Below, piece after piece: positions 7,810 through 15,929 of a stretch of 37,410 bases of DNA. The notes beneath the pieces are model-generated. The model was not told the DNA's origin. It did no database searches and was given only the letters and a program-made list of their open reading frames with translations. The first letter of the stretch is position 1; each line of letters begins with the position of its first letter. Position numbers and translations under genes: made by a program. The DNA is taken from NCBI GenBank assembly GCA_903857265.1, contig CAIODZ010000019.1:1-37410 (forward strand), read 5' to 3'. This stretch comes from an uncultured Phycisphaerales bacterium (GTDB taxonomy: Bacteria; Planctomycetota; Phycisphaerae; Sedimentisphaerales; Anaerobacaceae).

Positions 7810-8664
7810 ATGCCGATTATGGCAAAAGAAGCGAAATCGAAATGGAACGGCTTTTCGCTCAAAAAGCGAAAGGAAATGCCCGACGGGCTTTGGACGCGTT
7901 GTCCGGCCTGCGAGCAGATGCTTTACAAAAGCGCCGTTGAGAAAAACCTCAACGTCTGCCCGGAATGCGATTACCACTTCCGCATCGACTCGCTCACCCG
8001 CATCAGCTACTTAGTCGATGAGGGCTCATTCGAGGAAACGCACGAGCACCTTACCAGCAACGACCCGCTTGATTTTAACTTCAGGGGCACAACCTATCGC
8101 CAGCGATTAAAAGCCGACGAACATAAAAGCGGTACAAAAGAAGCGATACGAATCGGTAAAGCATTCATCAAGGGAAGAGGCGTAGTGCTTGCCGTTATGG
8201 AACCGAACTTCCTGATGGGTTCGATGGGTTACGTCGTCGGCGAAAAACTCTGCTTAGCCGTCGAAAAAGCAATCGAAGAAAAACTGCCGCTTGTGGCTAT
8301 ATGCTCATCGGGCGGCGCAAGGATGCACGAGGGTGTTGTATCGCTGGGTCAAATGGCGAAAACCAGTGCAGCCATCGCCAAACTCGACAGGGAAGGCGGC
8401 TTCTTTATCTCGGTCCTGACCGACCCCACTACCGGCGGCGTTACCGCCAGTTTCGCGATGCTGGGCGACTGTCTCATCGCCGAGCCAAAGGCGTTAATCG
8501 GCTTCGCAGGCCCGCGAACTATCGCCGAGACAATTAAAGTCGAGCTGCCGGAAGGTTTCCAGACGGCGGAGTTCATGCTCGAACACGGCTTCGTTGATAT
8601 GATTGTTCACCGCAAAGACCTTCGCAGCGAAATCGCCCGCCTCATCGACTACTGCCAGAAATAA
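7810..8664 (+). CDS. accD: Acetyl-CoA carboxylase carboxyltransferase subunit beta
   Basis: A 284-residue AccD of usual length. The N-terminal zinc ribbon is RCPACEQM...NVCPECDYHFRI (four Cys, residues about 35-57). The crotonase-fold core includes PNFLMGSMGYVVGEK, the oxyanion-hole Gly pairs in SSGGARMHEG, and TDPTTGGVTASFAMLGD. With AccA it transfers the carboxyl group from biotin to acetyl-CoA in fatty-acid synthesis. No accA lies nearby. The start at 7810 is favoured by GAGG six nt upstream; ATG 7819 is an alternative. The gene converges with comF, leaving 15 nt between stops. Confidence 0.97.
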   Translation: MPIMAKEAKSKWNGFSLKKRKEMPDGLWTRCPACEQMLYKSAVEKNLNVCPECDYHFRIDSLTRISYLVDEGSFEETHEHLTSNDPLDFNFRGTTYRQRLKADEHKSGTKEAIRIGKAFIKGRGVVLAVMEPNFLMGSMGYVVGEKLCLAVEKAIEEKLPLVAICSSGGARMHEGVVSLGQMAKTSAAIAKLDREGGFFISVLTDPTTGGVTASFAMLGDCLIAEPKALIGFAGPRTIAETIKVELPEGFQTAEFMLEHGFVDMIVHRKDLRSEIARLIDYCQK

Positions 8665-8679
8665 CATCCCCCGTAAAAA

Positions 8680-9453
8680 TTATCTCGCATTCTGACCGGC
8701 TACCGATAACACCAGAGCAAAAACCTTTGACGCCCCCGCTTCTTTGAGTGTCTTAGCACACTCATTGAGTGTAGCTCCTGTTGTCTTAATATCATCAACA
8801 AGGCAAATCTTCTTGCTCACAAAGGGATGTCGATAACGAACAGCAAATGCGCCGGCAACATTTTTTGCTCTGGCAGTTACCGTCATCATCGTCGGCTGCT
8901 CCTTGGTGTGACGGATACGGACGAGGTCGGTATTGACCTTAGCAGTGGGATGCTTTAATCCTCTTGCCACAAGATACGAATGGTTATAACCACGACGTAT
9001 GCGTTTTCGCCAATGCAACGGTACCGGGACAAAAAACTCGATATCATTAAAAAACGCGCTTGTCTGCAACGCGGTATTCGCCAACCAGACCATTAGCGAA
9101 TCAAGCTCGGTTTTATCATTCTTGAATGCCTTCACCATATCCCGCAGCGATTCCGCATACCTACCGGCACGAGCAATCCCGTCAAAATGCATTTCCTCAC
9201 CACGGCAATTAAGGCAAACACCTTCACGAGCAACATAAGGGCTTACGTCTCTGCCGCAACGCCTGCAATAATCAGCAGAACATACGGAAATGAGTTCCTC
9301 CCAGCAATCTCCGCACAGGCCGCTTCCGGTTTCTATGCTATGCTCACCGCAATTGACGCACTTGGCAGGCCAAAGCAACTGTCCCAGTCCGCCAAGAGTA
9401 TCGCTAACGGCTCTCGCAAACCAATTCGATATCCGGCTTGGTGTGGCTATCAT
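8680..9453 (-). CDS. comF: ComF family phosphoribosyltransferase-like protein
   Basis: A 257-residue protein with the standard ComF layout. An N-terminal double zinc finger (CVNCGEH...CGDCWEEL and CRRCGRD...CLNC, residues about 32-80) is followed by a type I phosphoribosyltransferase fold. That fold has PVPLHWRKRIRRGYNHSYLVA and the PRPP loop ICLVDDIKTTGATLNECAK near residues 212-230. In transformable bacteria ComF aids DNA uptake or processing, but its enzymatic reaction is not settled. The start lies 8 nt after the stop of the secreted protein gene upstream, with no strong ribosome site, so coupling is likely. No other competence gene is in the window. Confidence 0.92.
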   Translation of the reverse strand: MIATPSRISNWFARAVSDTLGGLGQLLWPAKCVNCGEHSIETGSGLCGDCWEELISVCSADYCRRCGRDVSPYVAREGVCLNCRGEEMHFDGIARAGRYAESLRDMVKAFKNDKTELDSLMVWLANTALQTSAFFNDIEFFVPVPLHWRKRIRRGYNHSYLVARGLKHPTAKVNTDLVRIRHTKEQPTMMTVTARAKNVAGAFAVRYRHPFVSKKICLVDDIKTTGATLNECAKTLKEAGASKVFALVLSVAGQNAR

Positions 9454-9461
9454 CTTATTAT

Positions 9462-10217
9462 TCAGGGATTACAGCGTCCACAGGGCTTTTTGCCCGCGGC
9501 GATTGCCTCGTCCCTCGTAGCGTAACTCACAAGATTATTAGGAGATATTCTCTTCGCAGACGGGCAACTCGCCTTGTGAAAAATCTGGCTGTTCTTAGAA
9601 GAAACGTATTTAGATTCGACAGCTTGCTGTTTAACCGGCTTTGTATCCTTCTCATCAGTTGCCTTGTGTAACTGCTCCCGGGGCTGATTGACATCTGGCT
9701 TCTTCTCCACAGAAACCGTCGGCGGGCAGGCGGCGATAAACGTCTGAACCTGCTCTCTAACTATTGCGGGAATTTCATCGACAATTCTCTCCGCCTCCAT
9801 AATTCGTATGCCGGAGTCTATCTTCCAGACGTCAGCAACAACAGAAAGCCGCTCATCGCCATTAACCAAAGCAACACTTCGAACCAGGGACGTCCGCACT
9901 AAAACCACATATTGCTCAATGGATTCAATTTTGATAACCGTTAACTTGATGTTCAACTCGGAGGCATCGGCAGATGAATGACCGATTTTGAAACCAGCGT
10001 CATAAAGTCGTCTTATCACTTCCGTTTTGATGCTTGCTCGCTTCAAGCCGTCGGCATTCGGTTCGGGATCGGCGGATGTGATAATTACCGATAGTTCTTC
10101 TATGCCGGCCAAAGCCGGATTGGGTTTGATATCACCTGATAACCCCTGTTGGGCAAAAACATGACTTGAAAAAACAAAAAACAAGACCGCCAATGTGAGA
10201 AGGTGTGTGATTCTCAT
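9462..10217 (-). CDS. Secreted protein with C-terminal Ada-like zinc motif
   Basis: A 251-residue protein starting at ATG 10217. GGAGAG lies 8 nt upstream, so the in-frame TTG at 10232 overlaps the ribosome site and is unlikely. A clear signal peptide ends at about FSSHVFAQQ. The middle (about residues 30-150) is a periplasmic strand-rich domain I do not recognise, followed by a Lys/Gln-rich linker. The last 50 residues (YVSSKNSQIFHKASCPSAKR...KPCGRCNP) match the short Ada-type metal-binding motif found at the ends of some secreted or nuclease-like proteins, with one Cys plus a CxxC. In Ada this domain binds Zn and repairs DNA; here export makes that role unlikely and metal or sulfur chemistry more so. 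Confidence 0.75.
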   Translation of the reverse strand: MRITHLLTLAVLFFVFSSHVFAQQGLSGDIKPNPALAGIEELSVIITSADPEPNADGLKRASIKTEVIRRLYDAGFKIGHSSADASELNIKLTVIKIESIEQYVVLVRTSLVRSVALVNGDERLSVVADVWKIDSGIRIMEAERIVDEIPAIVREQVQTFIAACPPTVSVEKKPDVNQPREQLHKATDEKDTKPVKQQAVESKYVSSKNSQIFHKASCPSAKRISPNNLVSYATRDEAIAAGKKPCGRCNP

Positions 10218-10251
10218 ATTTGTGCTCTCCAAAATTTAAGTCAGCCAGATA

Positions 10252-10560
10252 TTATACAATCAACGCAAAGGCATCGGCAACGGGCATACCTTCCTTAATG
10301 CCCAGTAATTTGGCCTTTTCGTTTACCTTTGTAACCTTTCTGTCAGGAAATCTGTCGAGTGTGCCAATCGGGTTGGCCGGCGAGCTTTCGACCAAAGCTG
10401 CAGCCACGCCATATCTCTGGCAGGCATCAACATCGATTGCGGGGCAGGCGAGGAAACCCTTCGAGCCGGTAACAATCAGTATATTAAAGCCGGGCCACTT
10501 CGTCTGAACGCCCTCAACAAGGCCTTTCGGGGTCTGAAACGTTTTTCTGTTGATTTCCAT
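10252..10560 (-). CDS. DUF1805 (YunC-like) protein
   Basis: A 102-residue protein resembling Bacillus YunC. The pattern NILIVTGSKGFLACPAIDVDACQRYGV-AAALV followed by ...KAKLLGIKEGMPVADA fits DUF1805, including the conserved Cys. The family folds as a small alpha/beta domain of unknown biochemical role. The start has AGAGG upstream. It lies 11 nt after manB and 34 nt before the secreted protein gene, so all four minus-strand genes probably form one transcript. Confidence 0.8.
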   Translation of the reverse strand: MEINRKTFQTPKGLVEGVQTKWPGFNILIVTGSKGFLACPAIDVDACQRYGVAAALVESSPANPIGTLDRFPDRKVTKVNEKAKLLGIKEGMPVADAFALIV

Positions 10561-10571
10561 AATTCGTTCCT

Positions 10572-12011
10572 CTACTTATCTGCGGATTTCTTTTTACCCG
10601 CTTTTTTCGCCGGCTGTTCCTGCGGCTTAGGTGCCTCATGGTGAACCGGCGAACCAAGTATTGACTCTATCTCTTTTAATTTTTCCTGGAGCATTTCAGG
10701 CGTTTTCGCCTCGACGGTCAGCCGAAGCAACGGCTCGGTATTACTCGGCCTGCAGTTGAACCACCAGTCCTTGAATCCCACCGTAACGCCGTCGAGCCAG
10801 TCAACCTGCCCATCGCGGTATCGTTTCGCAAGCTCGTCCATTTTGGCCTTCTTGTCCTCGACCTGGAAGTTCATCTCGCCGCTCTGGGAATATCTGCGAA
10901 GGGGATTGGCCAGCTCGCTTATCGGCACATCGCTTTGACTGATAATATTGAGCATGTGAACAAATGTAATCATCCCCGAATCGGCGCAGAAATTATCGCG
11001 ATAATAAAAATGCCCAGACAATTCGCCGCCAAAAATCGCGTGCGAATCGCGCATCGCCTTTTTCATAAACGCATGGCCTACCCGCTCTCGCCGGGGCGTC
11101 CCGCCGTATTTTATGATTTCCTCGGCAACCACCCTGCTCGAACGCAGGTCGTAAACTATCGTTGACTTCGGTTCTTTTTTCAGGAAATACCCAGCCATGA
11201 GCGCGGTCATCAGGTCGCATCCAATCGTCCTGCCTGTCTCATCAACCATCATTAGCCGGTCTGCGTCGCCGTCGAAACAAACGCCAAGATCGCACTTATT
11301 TTGAACGACTGTCGCCTTCAATTCCGTGAGGCTTCCCTCGACCAGCGGGTTCGGGTCGTGTTTGAATGTGCCGTCGTGTTTGAAATTCAGCTCGATAATT
11401 TTCAAGCCCAGCCCGGAGAACAGGGCGGGCACCATTTTACCCGCCATACCATTCGAAGCATCAATGGCTATCTTGAGCTTTCGCAGTTTCGGCAGCAGGA
11501 ATTTCAAAACATGCTTTTTATATTCTTCGGCCAGGTCAACCTTCTGAACGGTTCCCGTGGGCTTACCCTTTGTGTGCAGCAGGGACATCGCGATATGTTG
11601 AATATCTTTGAGACCGGTATCTTCGCCGACCGGTTTTGCGCCGGGGCCTGATACCTTGAAGCCGTTGTATTTGGCCGGATTGTGCGAAGCGGTAACCTGA
11701 ATACCGCCGCAGGTGTTGAGGTGATTGACCGCAAAATAAATAAAAGGCGTATCATTCATACCGATATCGATGACGTCGATACCTGCCGAGGTAATACCTT
11801 CAATAAGAGCTTTGGCAAGCGTCTCGCTGTGAGTTCGCATATCACGCCCCACGCAAATCGCCCTGCCATTGGTCTGCCCCCTGTCGAAACCGTGAAGAAG
11901 GGCGGGCAGAAAACGCGCCGTCGCAAAACCAATCTTCCACGCGTCTTCTTCGTTAAACTGGTCGGAGTATATGCCTGTTACATCATCTATTTTAAAAATC
12001 GCAGAATCCAT
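10572..12011 (-). CDS. manB: Phosphomannomutase/phosphoglucomutase
   Basis: A 479-residue alpha-D-phosphohexomutase with all four signatures. The phosphoserine loop is GIQVTASHNPAKYNG, metal binding is FDGDADRLMMVDE, sugar recognition is GGELSGHFYY, and the phosphate loop is SNTEPLLRLTVEAK. It interconverts hexose 1- and 6-phosphates for GDP-mannose or exopolysaccharide synthesis. A Lys/Pro-rich tail of about 25 residues is extra. I chose ATG 12011; a TTG three codons earlier is possible, and neither has a clear ribosome site. It lies downstream of the AT-rich two-gene cassette, whose first gene belongs to the same superfamily. Confidence 0.93.
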   Translation of the reverse strand: MDSAIFKIDDVTGIYSDQFNEEDAWKIGFATARFLPALLHGFDRGQTNGRAICVGRDMRTHSETLAKALIEGITSAGIDVIDIGMNDTPFIYFAVNHLNTCGGIQVTASHNPAKYNGFKVSGPGAKPVGEDTGLKDIQHIAMSLLHTKGKPTGTVQKVDLAEEYKKHVLKFLLPKLRKLKIAIDASNGMAGKMVPALFSGLGLKIIELNFKHDGTFKHDPNPLVEGSLTELKATVVQNKCDLGVCFDGDADRLMMVDETGRTIGCDLMTALMAGYFLKKEPKSTIVYDLRSSRVVAEEIIKYGGTPRRERVGHAFMKKAMRDSHAIFGGELSGHFYYRDNFCADSGMITFVHMLNIISQSDVPISELANPLRRYSQSGEMNFQVEDKKAKMDELAKRYRDGQVDWLDGVTVGFKDWWFNCRPSNTEPLLRLTVEAKTPEMLQEKLKEIESILGSPVHHEAPKPQEQPAKKAGKKKSADK

Positions 12012-12054
12012 AGGAAACAAACAGCACTTTACCGTAAAGCAATGTCGAGCCCTT

Positions 12055-12675
12055 CTATTCTTCGTAACTCTTCCAATCGAAACGAACCACTTTCGCAGTC
12101 ATAGCTACGGAATATATAGGCTTAACATTTGCATCTTTAGCACAGATCAACGTAGCAGAACGGATATCGCCATCAGGAAAATGTTTTTTCAAAAATTCAG
12201 CAGCCGACCCAAGTGTATACCCGCCCCTCGAAATATCATTTACAAGTAAAACCTTTGAGTTCTTAGCCAAACCCGATGGAACCGCAGTTAAACTCTCATT
12301 AATAACTGCCCTGTCAACGATAATGCCAGCTCCTCCCTGCTCCCGAGCCATGTAAAGTAGTTGTACAGGAATAGGAGCAGAACGGCTACCTAGGAAACCT
12401 CGAGAAAGCCACTCGGCTATCATCGCCCCCCCTGGACAAATTGCAAAAATAAAATCTGGATTAAACTTATCTTCCTGGATTTTTTTGGCCAGCAGACGTG
12501 TCATTAATAGTTCCTCACTTATGGATACTTGCTCTTTGTCAAACACAGCATGTTGTATTTTTTTTATTAATTCTCTTTCCGCCCTCTTCGCCTGAAACCA
12601 GCCTATGAACCACGTGAAAATCGCCCCGACAACAACACTTACGGTTGCTATCCACATATCTCGCCATGTTCCCAT
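12055..12675 (-). CDS. Membrane-anchored phosphoribosyltransferase-like protein
   Basis: A 206-residue protein starting at ATG 12675, which has AAGGGG seven nt upstream. One membrane helix (about residues 7-28, ATVSVVVGAIFTWFIGWF) is followed by a basic, coiled segment. A type I phosphoribosyltransferase fold comes next: FAICPGGAMIAEWLSRG, and the PRPP-type loop KVLLVNDISRGGYTLGSA near residues 150-167. The loop has Asn-Asp in place of the usual Asp-Asp/Glu-Asp pair and RGG in place of the T-G-x-T core, so PRPP binding may be altered. It lies 66 nt after the large mutase gene, with the same AT-rich composition. Substrate unknown. The fold call is fair; activity is uncertain. Confidence 0.72.
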   Translation of the reverse strand: MGTWRDMWIATVSVVVGAIFTWFIGWFQAKRAERELIKKIQHAVFDKEQVSISEELLMTRLLAKKIQEDKFNPDFIFAICPGGAMIAEWLSRGFLGSRSAPIPVQLLYMAREQGGAGIIVDRAVINESLTAVPSGLAKNSKVLLVNDISRGGYTLGSAAEFLKKHFPDGDIRSATLICAKDANVKPIYSVAMTAKVVRFDWKSYEE

Positions 12676-12741
12676 GTTGTTACCCCTTTCAATAACAAAT
12701 TTGACGAAACATAAATCATGATTTACCAATAATACACATGG

Positions 12742-15321
12742 CTAAGAAGCGTATTGGTTTCTTGGCGCTTTCAGTAACTCTCGTATATTGTCCATAATCG
12801 CCCGGCCTTTGAATAAGAGTTGTTCTTTCTTTTTGATTAAGGTTGATTCCGTGACAGCGTTTTCATGAAGTTGAATGTGAAATCGAAGAGCATTTCCCGT
12901 ACCAGACGGTCTTATTGTAACGTGATCGAGTTTTTCGTCATCAAAAAAGAAACGTACACCTTCATCCGGAAATTGAAAATCATAGGTCGGCGGGTAAATC
13001 ATATCATATTTACCGGTCCGGTAGATGCAGGCGGATTTCACCGGCGTATTTGCAATTTTCAGGTCACCACTCAAAGCAAGCTGGAAATAGCCAAGTGCTC
13101 TGCGCAAAATCGCCTTTTTGAGCCGATCTCCCTCAATGCCGGGATATTCACCATCAGGCGGATCGGGTTCGTAAAGATTGACAAACAGCCCAATATCCGG
13201 GTCTAAGTATATATGTTTATCAAGGAGCTCAATAAGCGTAGTTTCTTTTTCCTTTGCCCAAGCTGCAACTTCCGCAACCAGCAAGGCAGCGAATGTTCCA
13301 TCCTTATCACGAACATGGCCGCCTTCTCCAAGAGATTTTTTGTCTGGTGGAGGACCTCCTAAAATTGAGAACCCGTTACTTTGTTCCATCGCACCCATAT
13401 TTACAGATCGCCTGCGATTTTCCATGCCTTGACAATCGCACACAAAAGGATGACAAAGTTCACGGTACTTTTCATTACGACCATCAACAAGGTTTAGAAT
13501 CTGGTCTGCTTTCCCATCCCACACATCGCGTGTGGCTGCAGCCAATGAAGCAAAACCTACCCAAGTCCTGACTACTCCAAGACTATATCTACGGGCCAAA
13601 CGAGCAATACTGTCCGAGGTTGTGTTAGATAGAGTTATGAATTTTCTGTCTGCGTCCTTGACCTGACCATACTTTTCAACATCTATATGAAGTCGGTACC
13701 AGAGAACCAGTGCCCACATATCATCCGCCGGAAGGAGATAGTAATCTTTACCATTGTGCAAGTGTTGCTGGTTCTTTGGTACTTTCACGACCACACCGCA
13801 CCGATCTGCGTCAGGATCTGTCCCAATAAGAATGTCGGTATTATCGAATTGACCGGGGTAATCGCTTTTGAACGCATTGACAGCAATTTCGGCTGCCCGT
13901 GAGTCGCCCGGGTCTGGTTGCTGCTCGCGTCCATGTTTACTGCAAAACGAGGGAAATAATCCATTGAGGTCATTTAATCCGTTGTGTGTTATTGACTTGA
14001 TTTCTGTAAACCCAACCTCTTTTAATAATCTGGGGACAGCCACCCGACCAGCTCCATGAAATGCACAATATCCTATTTTCAAAGGATTCGCGGCTTTCTT
14101 TTGCCGTTTTTCAAGGTCCCCCATAAGCAGAAAGCTTTTAACATGGTCACGATGCTCTTTGTGCATATTTATGATAAAGTGTTCTTTACCCTCATAATCG
14201 AATTCAGGATTCGGTTTATCCCCACCAAGAAACCACAACTTGCCTTCGGAAGCTTCACGGAAATTAGGACAGAATTCAATTTGTTTGGTCTCTGCGTTTG
14301 CAATATACTTGTTATACATCTCATCTCGCTCTTCGGGGTCAAACTGAGAGCCGTTGCCGCAAGATAGCTTATAGCCATTATATCGATAATCGTTGTGACT
14401 TGCAGAAATGAAGATGCCTACATCTGCTTTAATCGACTCGTATGGAATTGCGAATGTCACTTCGGGGTACGGGCAAGGAGCATCAAAAAAATATACAGTG
14501 TAATCATACGCCAAGAAAAGTCTAGCAACGATCTTCGCTAAGTCATGCCCTCTGATACGGCTGTCATACCCTATAACTATTTTCTTGAAGGGTGAATGTT
14601 GATGTTTCCCAAACTCTGCGACGCCCACAGAGGTTAATAGGAAAACCAAATCGTTAATCGTGTTTGGACCTTTAAGTATAGGTGCATCTATTCCTCTGTC
14701 CTTCAATAAAATAATAGAGTCCTTATCAAATGCCATTAGACCTCGTATACCCCCTGTGCCAAAACGCACATGCTGACGAAAGGCGTTAACAACATTTTCC
14801 CAGTTCTCGTTCTCATTTCCTTCCGTAATCGTGCTGCAAATCCCTTCCTTAAAATGCGGCAGTTTCTCGTCGATGTATGGATCCTTAAGCCAACATTCTA
14901 GGTTTGGAAAAGTATGCTTTTTAGCTTCTTCGTATAATTGCTGGTCAATCCGGTCGTTTTGTAATGCCTTTTCGAGATACTTCGAAATCTCATCCTTTGC
15001 CAATTTAAGTATCGACTCAATCTCGCCGCCAAGCAAGGGGGTATCATCATCTACCCGGACTTCATCAATCTTGCCTTCGAGATAATAGCCGTTCTCCTCA
15101 AGGTAGAATCTCTGGGTTCCGTCGTTTGGAGCATAAAATTCAAGAAAGCGTCGCCCATCTTTGTCCACGTAAACAGGATCGACTATACCATTGTACTCGT
15201 CATCTCGATACAACTGGATTTCAGCCTCAAACTTCTCCATCGAAATGCCAAAGTAATCCGGTCCCAGTTTTTGGGCGATCTCGGATTTTCTGGGGCCTTT
15301 CCTGTTCCCTACAAAACTCAT
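12742..15321 (-). CDS. Large phosphohexomutase-family protein with extra N-terminal region
   Basis: An 859-residue protein, against 450-620 for most relatives. Residues 1-185 form an extra N-terminal region I do not recognise. The mutase part then runs RFGTGGIRGLMAFDKD (about 190), phosphoserine loop FISASHNDYRYNGYKL (about 300), metal loop IGTDPDADRCGVVV (about 500), GEGGHVRDKDGT (about 675) and phosphate loop TIRPSGTGNALRFHI (about 815). SASHND replaces TASHNP, and GTGNA replaces the usual GTEP. Metal and Ser residues are kept, so it is probably active on a phosphosugar, perhaps a pentose or hexose, as in PGM2-type enzymes. AAGGAGA precedes the start. AT-rich composition unlike its neighbours suggests transfer. 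Confidence 0.85.
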   Translation of the reverse strand: MSFVGNRKGPRKSEIAQKLGPDYFGISMEKFEAEIQLYRDDEYNGIVDPVYVDKDGRRFLEFYAPNDGTQRFYLEENGYYLEGKIDEVRVDDDTPLLGGEIESILKLAKDEISKYLEKALQNDRIDQQLYEEAKKHTFPNLECWLKDPYIDEKLPHFKEGICSTITEGNENENWENVVNAFRQHVRFGTGGIRGLMAFDKDSIILLKDRGIDAPILKGPNTINDLVFLLTSVGVAEFGKHQHSPFKKIVIGYDSRIRGHDLAKIVARLFLAYDYTVYFFDAPCPYPEVTFAIPYESIKADVGIFISASHNDYRYNGYKLSCGNGSQFDPEERDEMYNKYIANAETKQIEFCPNFREASEGKLWFLGGDKPNPEFDYEGKEHFIINMHKEHRDHVKSFLLMGDLEKRQKKAANPLKIGYCAFHGAGRVAVPRLLKEVGFTEIKSITHNGLNDLNGLFPSFCSKHGREQQPDPGDSRAAEIAVNAFKSDYPGQFDNTDILIGTDPDADRCGVVVKVPKNQQHLHNGKDYYLLPADDMWALVLWYRLHIDVEKYGQVKDADRKFITLSNTTSDSIARLARRYSLGVVRTWVGFASLAAATRDVWDGKADQILNLVDGRNEKYRELCHPFVCDCQGMENRRRSVNMGAMEQSNGFSILGGPPPDKKSLGEGGHVRDKDGTFAALLVAEVAAWAKEKETTLIELLDKHIYLDPDIGLFVNLYEPDPPDGEYPGIEGDRLKKAILRRALGYFQLALSGDLKIANTPVKSACIYRTGKYDMIYPPTYDFQFPDEGVRFFFDDEKLDHVTIRPSGTGNALRFHIQLHENAVTESTLIKKKEQLLFKGRAIMDNIRELLKAPRNQYAS

Positions 15322-15377
15322 TTTCCACTATCTCCTTTGATAATAATCATGTTTTTCAATTTGGGCTGTGCTCTGGA

Positions 15378-15406
15378 ATTATAACATTCTTATTTTTGTG
15401 GGGCAA
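15378..15406 (-). promoter_or_regulatory. Promoter of the mutase-phosphoribosyltransferase cassette
   Basis: On the minus strand TTGCCC (15401-15406) and a perfect TATAAT (15378-15383) are separated by 17 bp, about 57 bp before the mutase start. The cassette therefore has its own housekeeping promoter. The rest of 15322-15621 shows no supported gene. Confidence 0.7.
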
Positions 15407-15621
15407 CTTGATTTATGCAACGAACCAGCCAAATACCAGGATACCACATATTTCTTGCGCAGGCGGTCTGGGTAGATACCCCCTGATGTCGTACGCCTTG
15501 AAAATTACAGGATCCATCAAAATAGCCCTTTCTTTGTTCGTTTCTTAAAATAAATACGGTTAATAAAGCCAATACTATAAGAGGCGAACCTGCCTTGTGT
15601 CAATGGCTGTTAAACTCACGA

Positions 15622-15650
15622 TTGACAATAACCGACTACTATGGTAGATT
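15622..15650 (+). promoter_or_regulatory. Promoter of the ileS leader
   Basis: TTGACA (15622-15627) and TAGATT (15645-15650) are separated by 17 bp. Transcription would start near 15657, just before the ribosome site of the leader peptide. Confidence 0.7.
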
Positions 15651-15673
15651 TGTAACGTTGTTAAGGTGAATTT

Positions 15674-15781
15674 ATGGCGTTAAAACAATTTACATTACGG
15701 TTAATCGCACAGGCAAAGCACATCGCCTGCCCCGCTGCCATTGCGATTATCATTATAGGAGACATAACAAAGCTGTCCTGA
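15674..15781 (+). CDS. Isoleucine-rich leader peptide of ileS (attenuator)
   Basis: A 35-codon ORF has AAGGTGA four nt before its ATG. It contains eight isoleucines, including four in a row at 15746-15757 (ATT ATC ATT ATA), plus Ile at codons 11, 17, 23 and 31. It ends at TGA 15779-15781, 148 nt before ileS. The stop codon lies inside CCTGAAAG (15777-15784), which can pair with CTTTCAGG of the terminator's 5' arm. A ribosome stalled on the Ile run would leave that segment free to form an antiterminator; one reaching the stop would cover it and allow termination. It probably acts as a regulator by being translated, and the peptide itself need not function. Confidence 0.8.
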   Translation: MALKQFTLRLIAQAKHIACPAAIAIIIIGDITKLS

Positions 15782-15802
15782 AAGCGTCAAATATCGATTT
15801 AT

Positions 15803-15842
15803 AAAGGCCTTTCAGGGCGACAATCCTGAAAGGCCTTTTTCG
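15803..15842 (+). terminator. Attenuator terminator in the ileS leader
   Basis: A perfect 14-bp stem AAAGGCCTTTCAGG (15803-15816) / CCTGAAAGGCCTTT (15825-15838) has an 8-nt loop and ends in five T. Its 5' arm part CTTTCAGG (15809-15816) can alternatively pair with CCTGAAAG at 15777-15784. A possible protector hairpin pairs AGG..ACA (15757-15764) with TGTCCT (15774-15779). Confidence 0.85.
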
Positions 15843-15929
15843 TTTATATAAATCGGCCGTCCGGTCATTACGTTGACTGCATGGTCGCTAACGTTTAATA
15901 TACTCGCTTTTGATATTTGAGGAATTACG

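Noticed and set aside
15390-15572. 60-codon minus-strand frame between the cassette and the leader
   Set aside because: No ribosome site, no family, and it overlaps the cassette promoter. Treated as noncoding.
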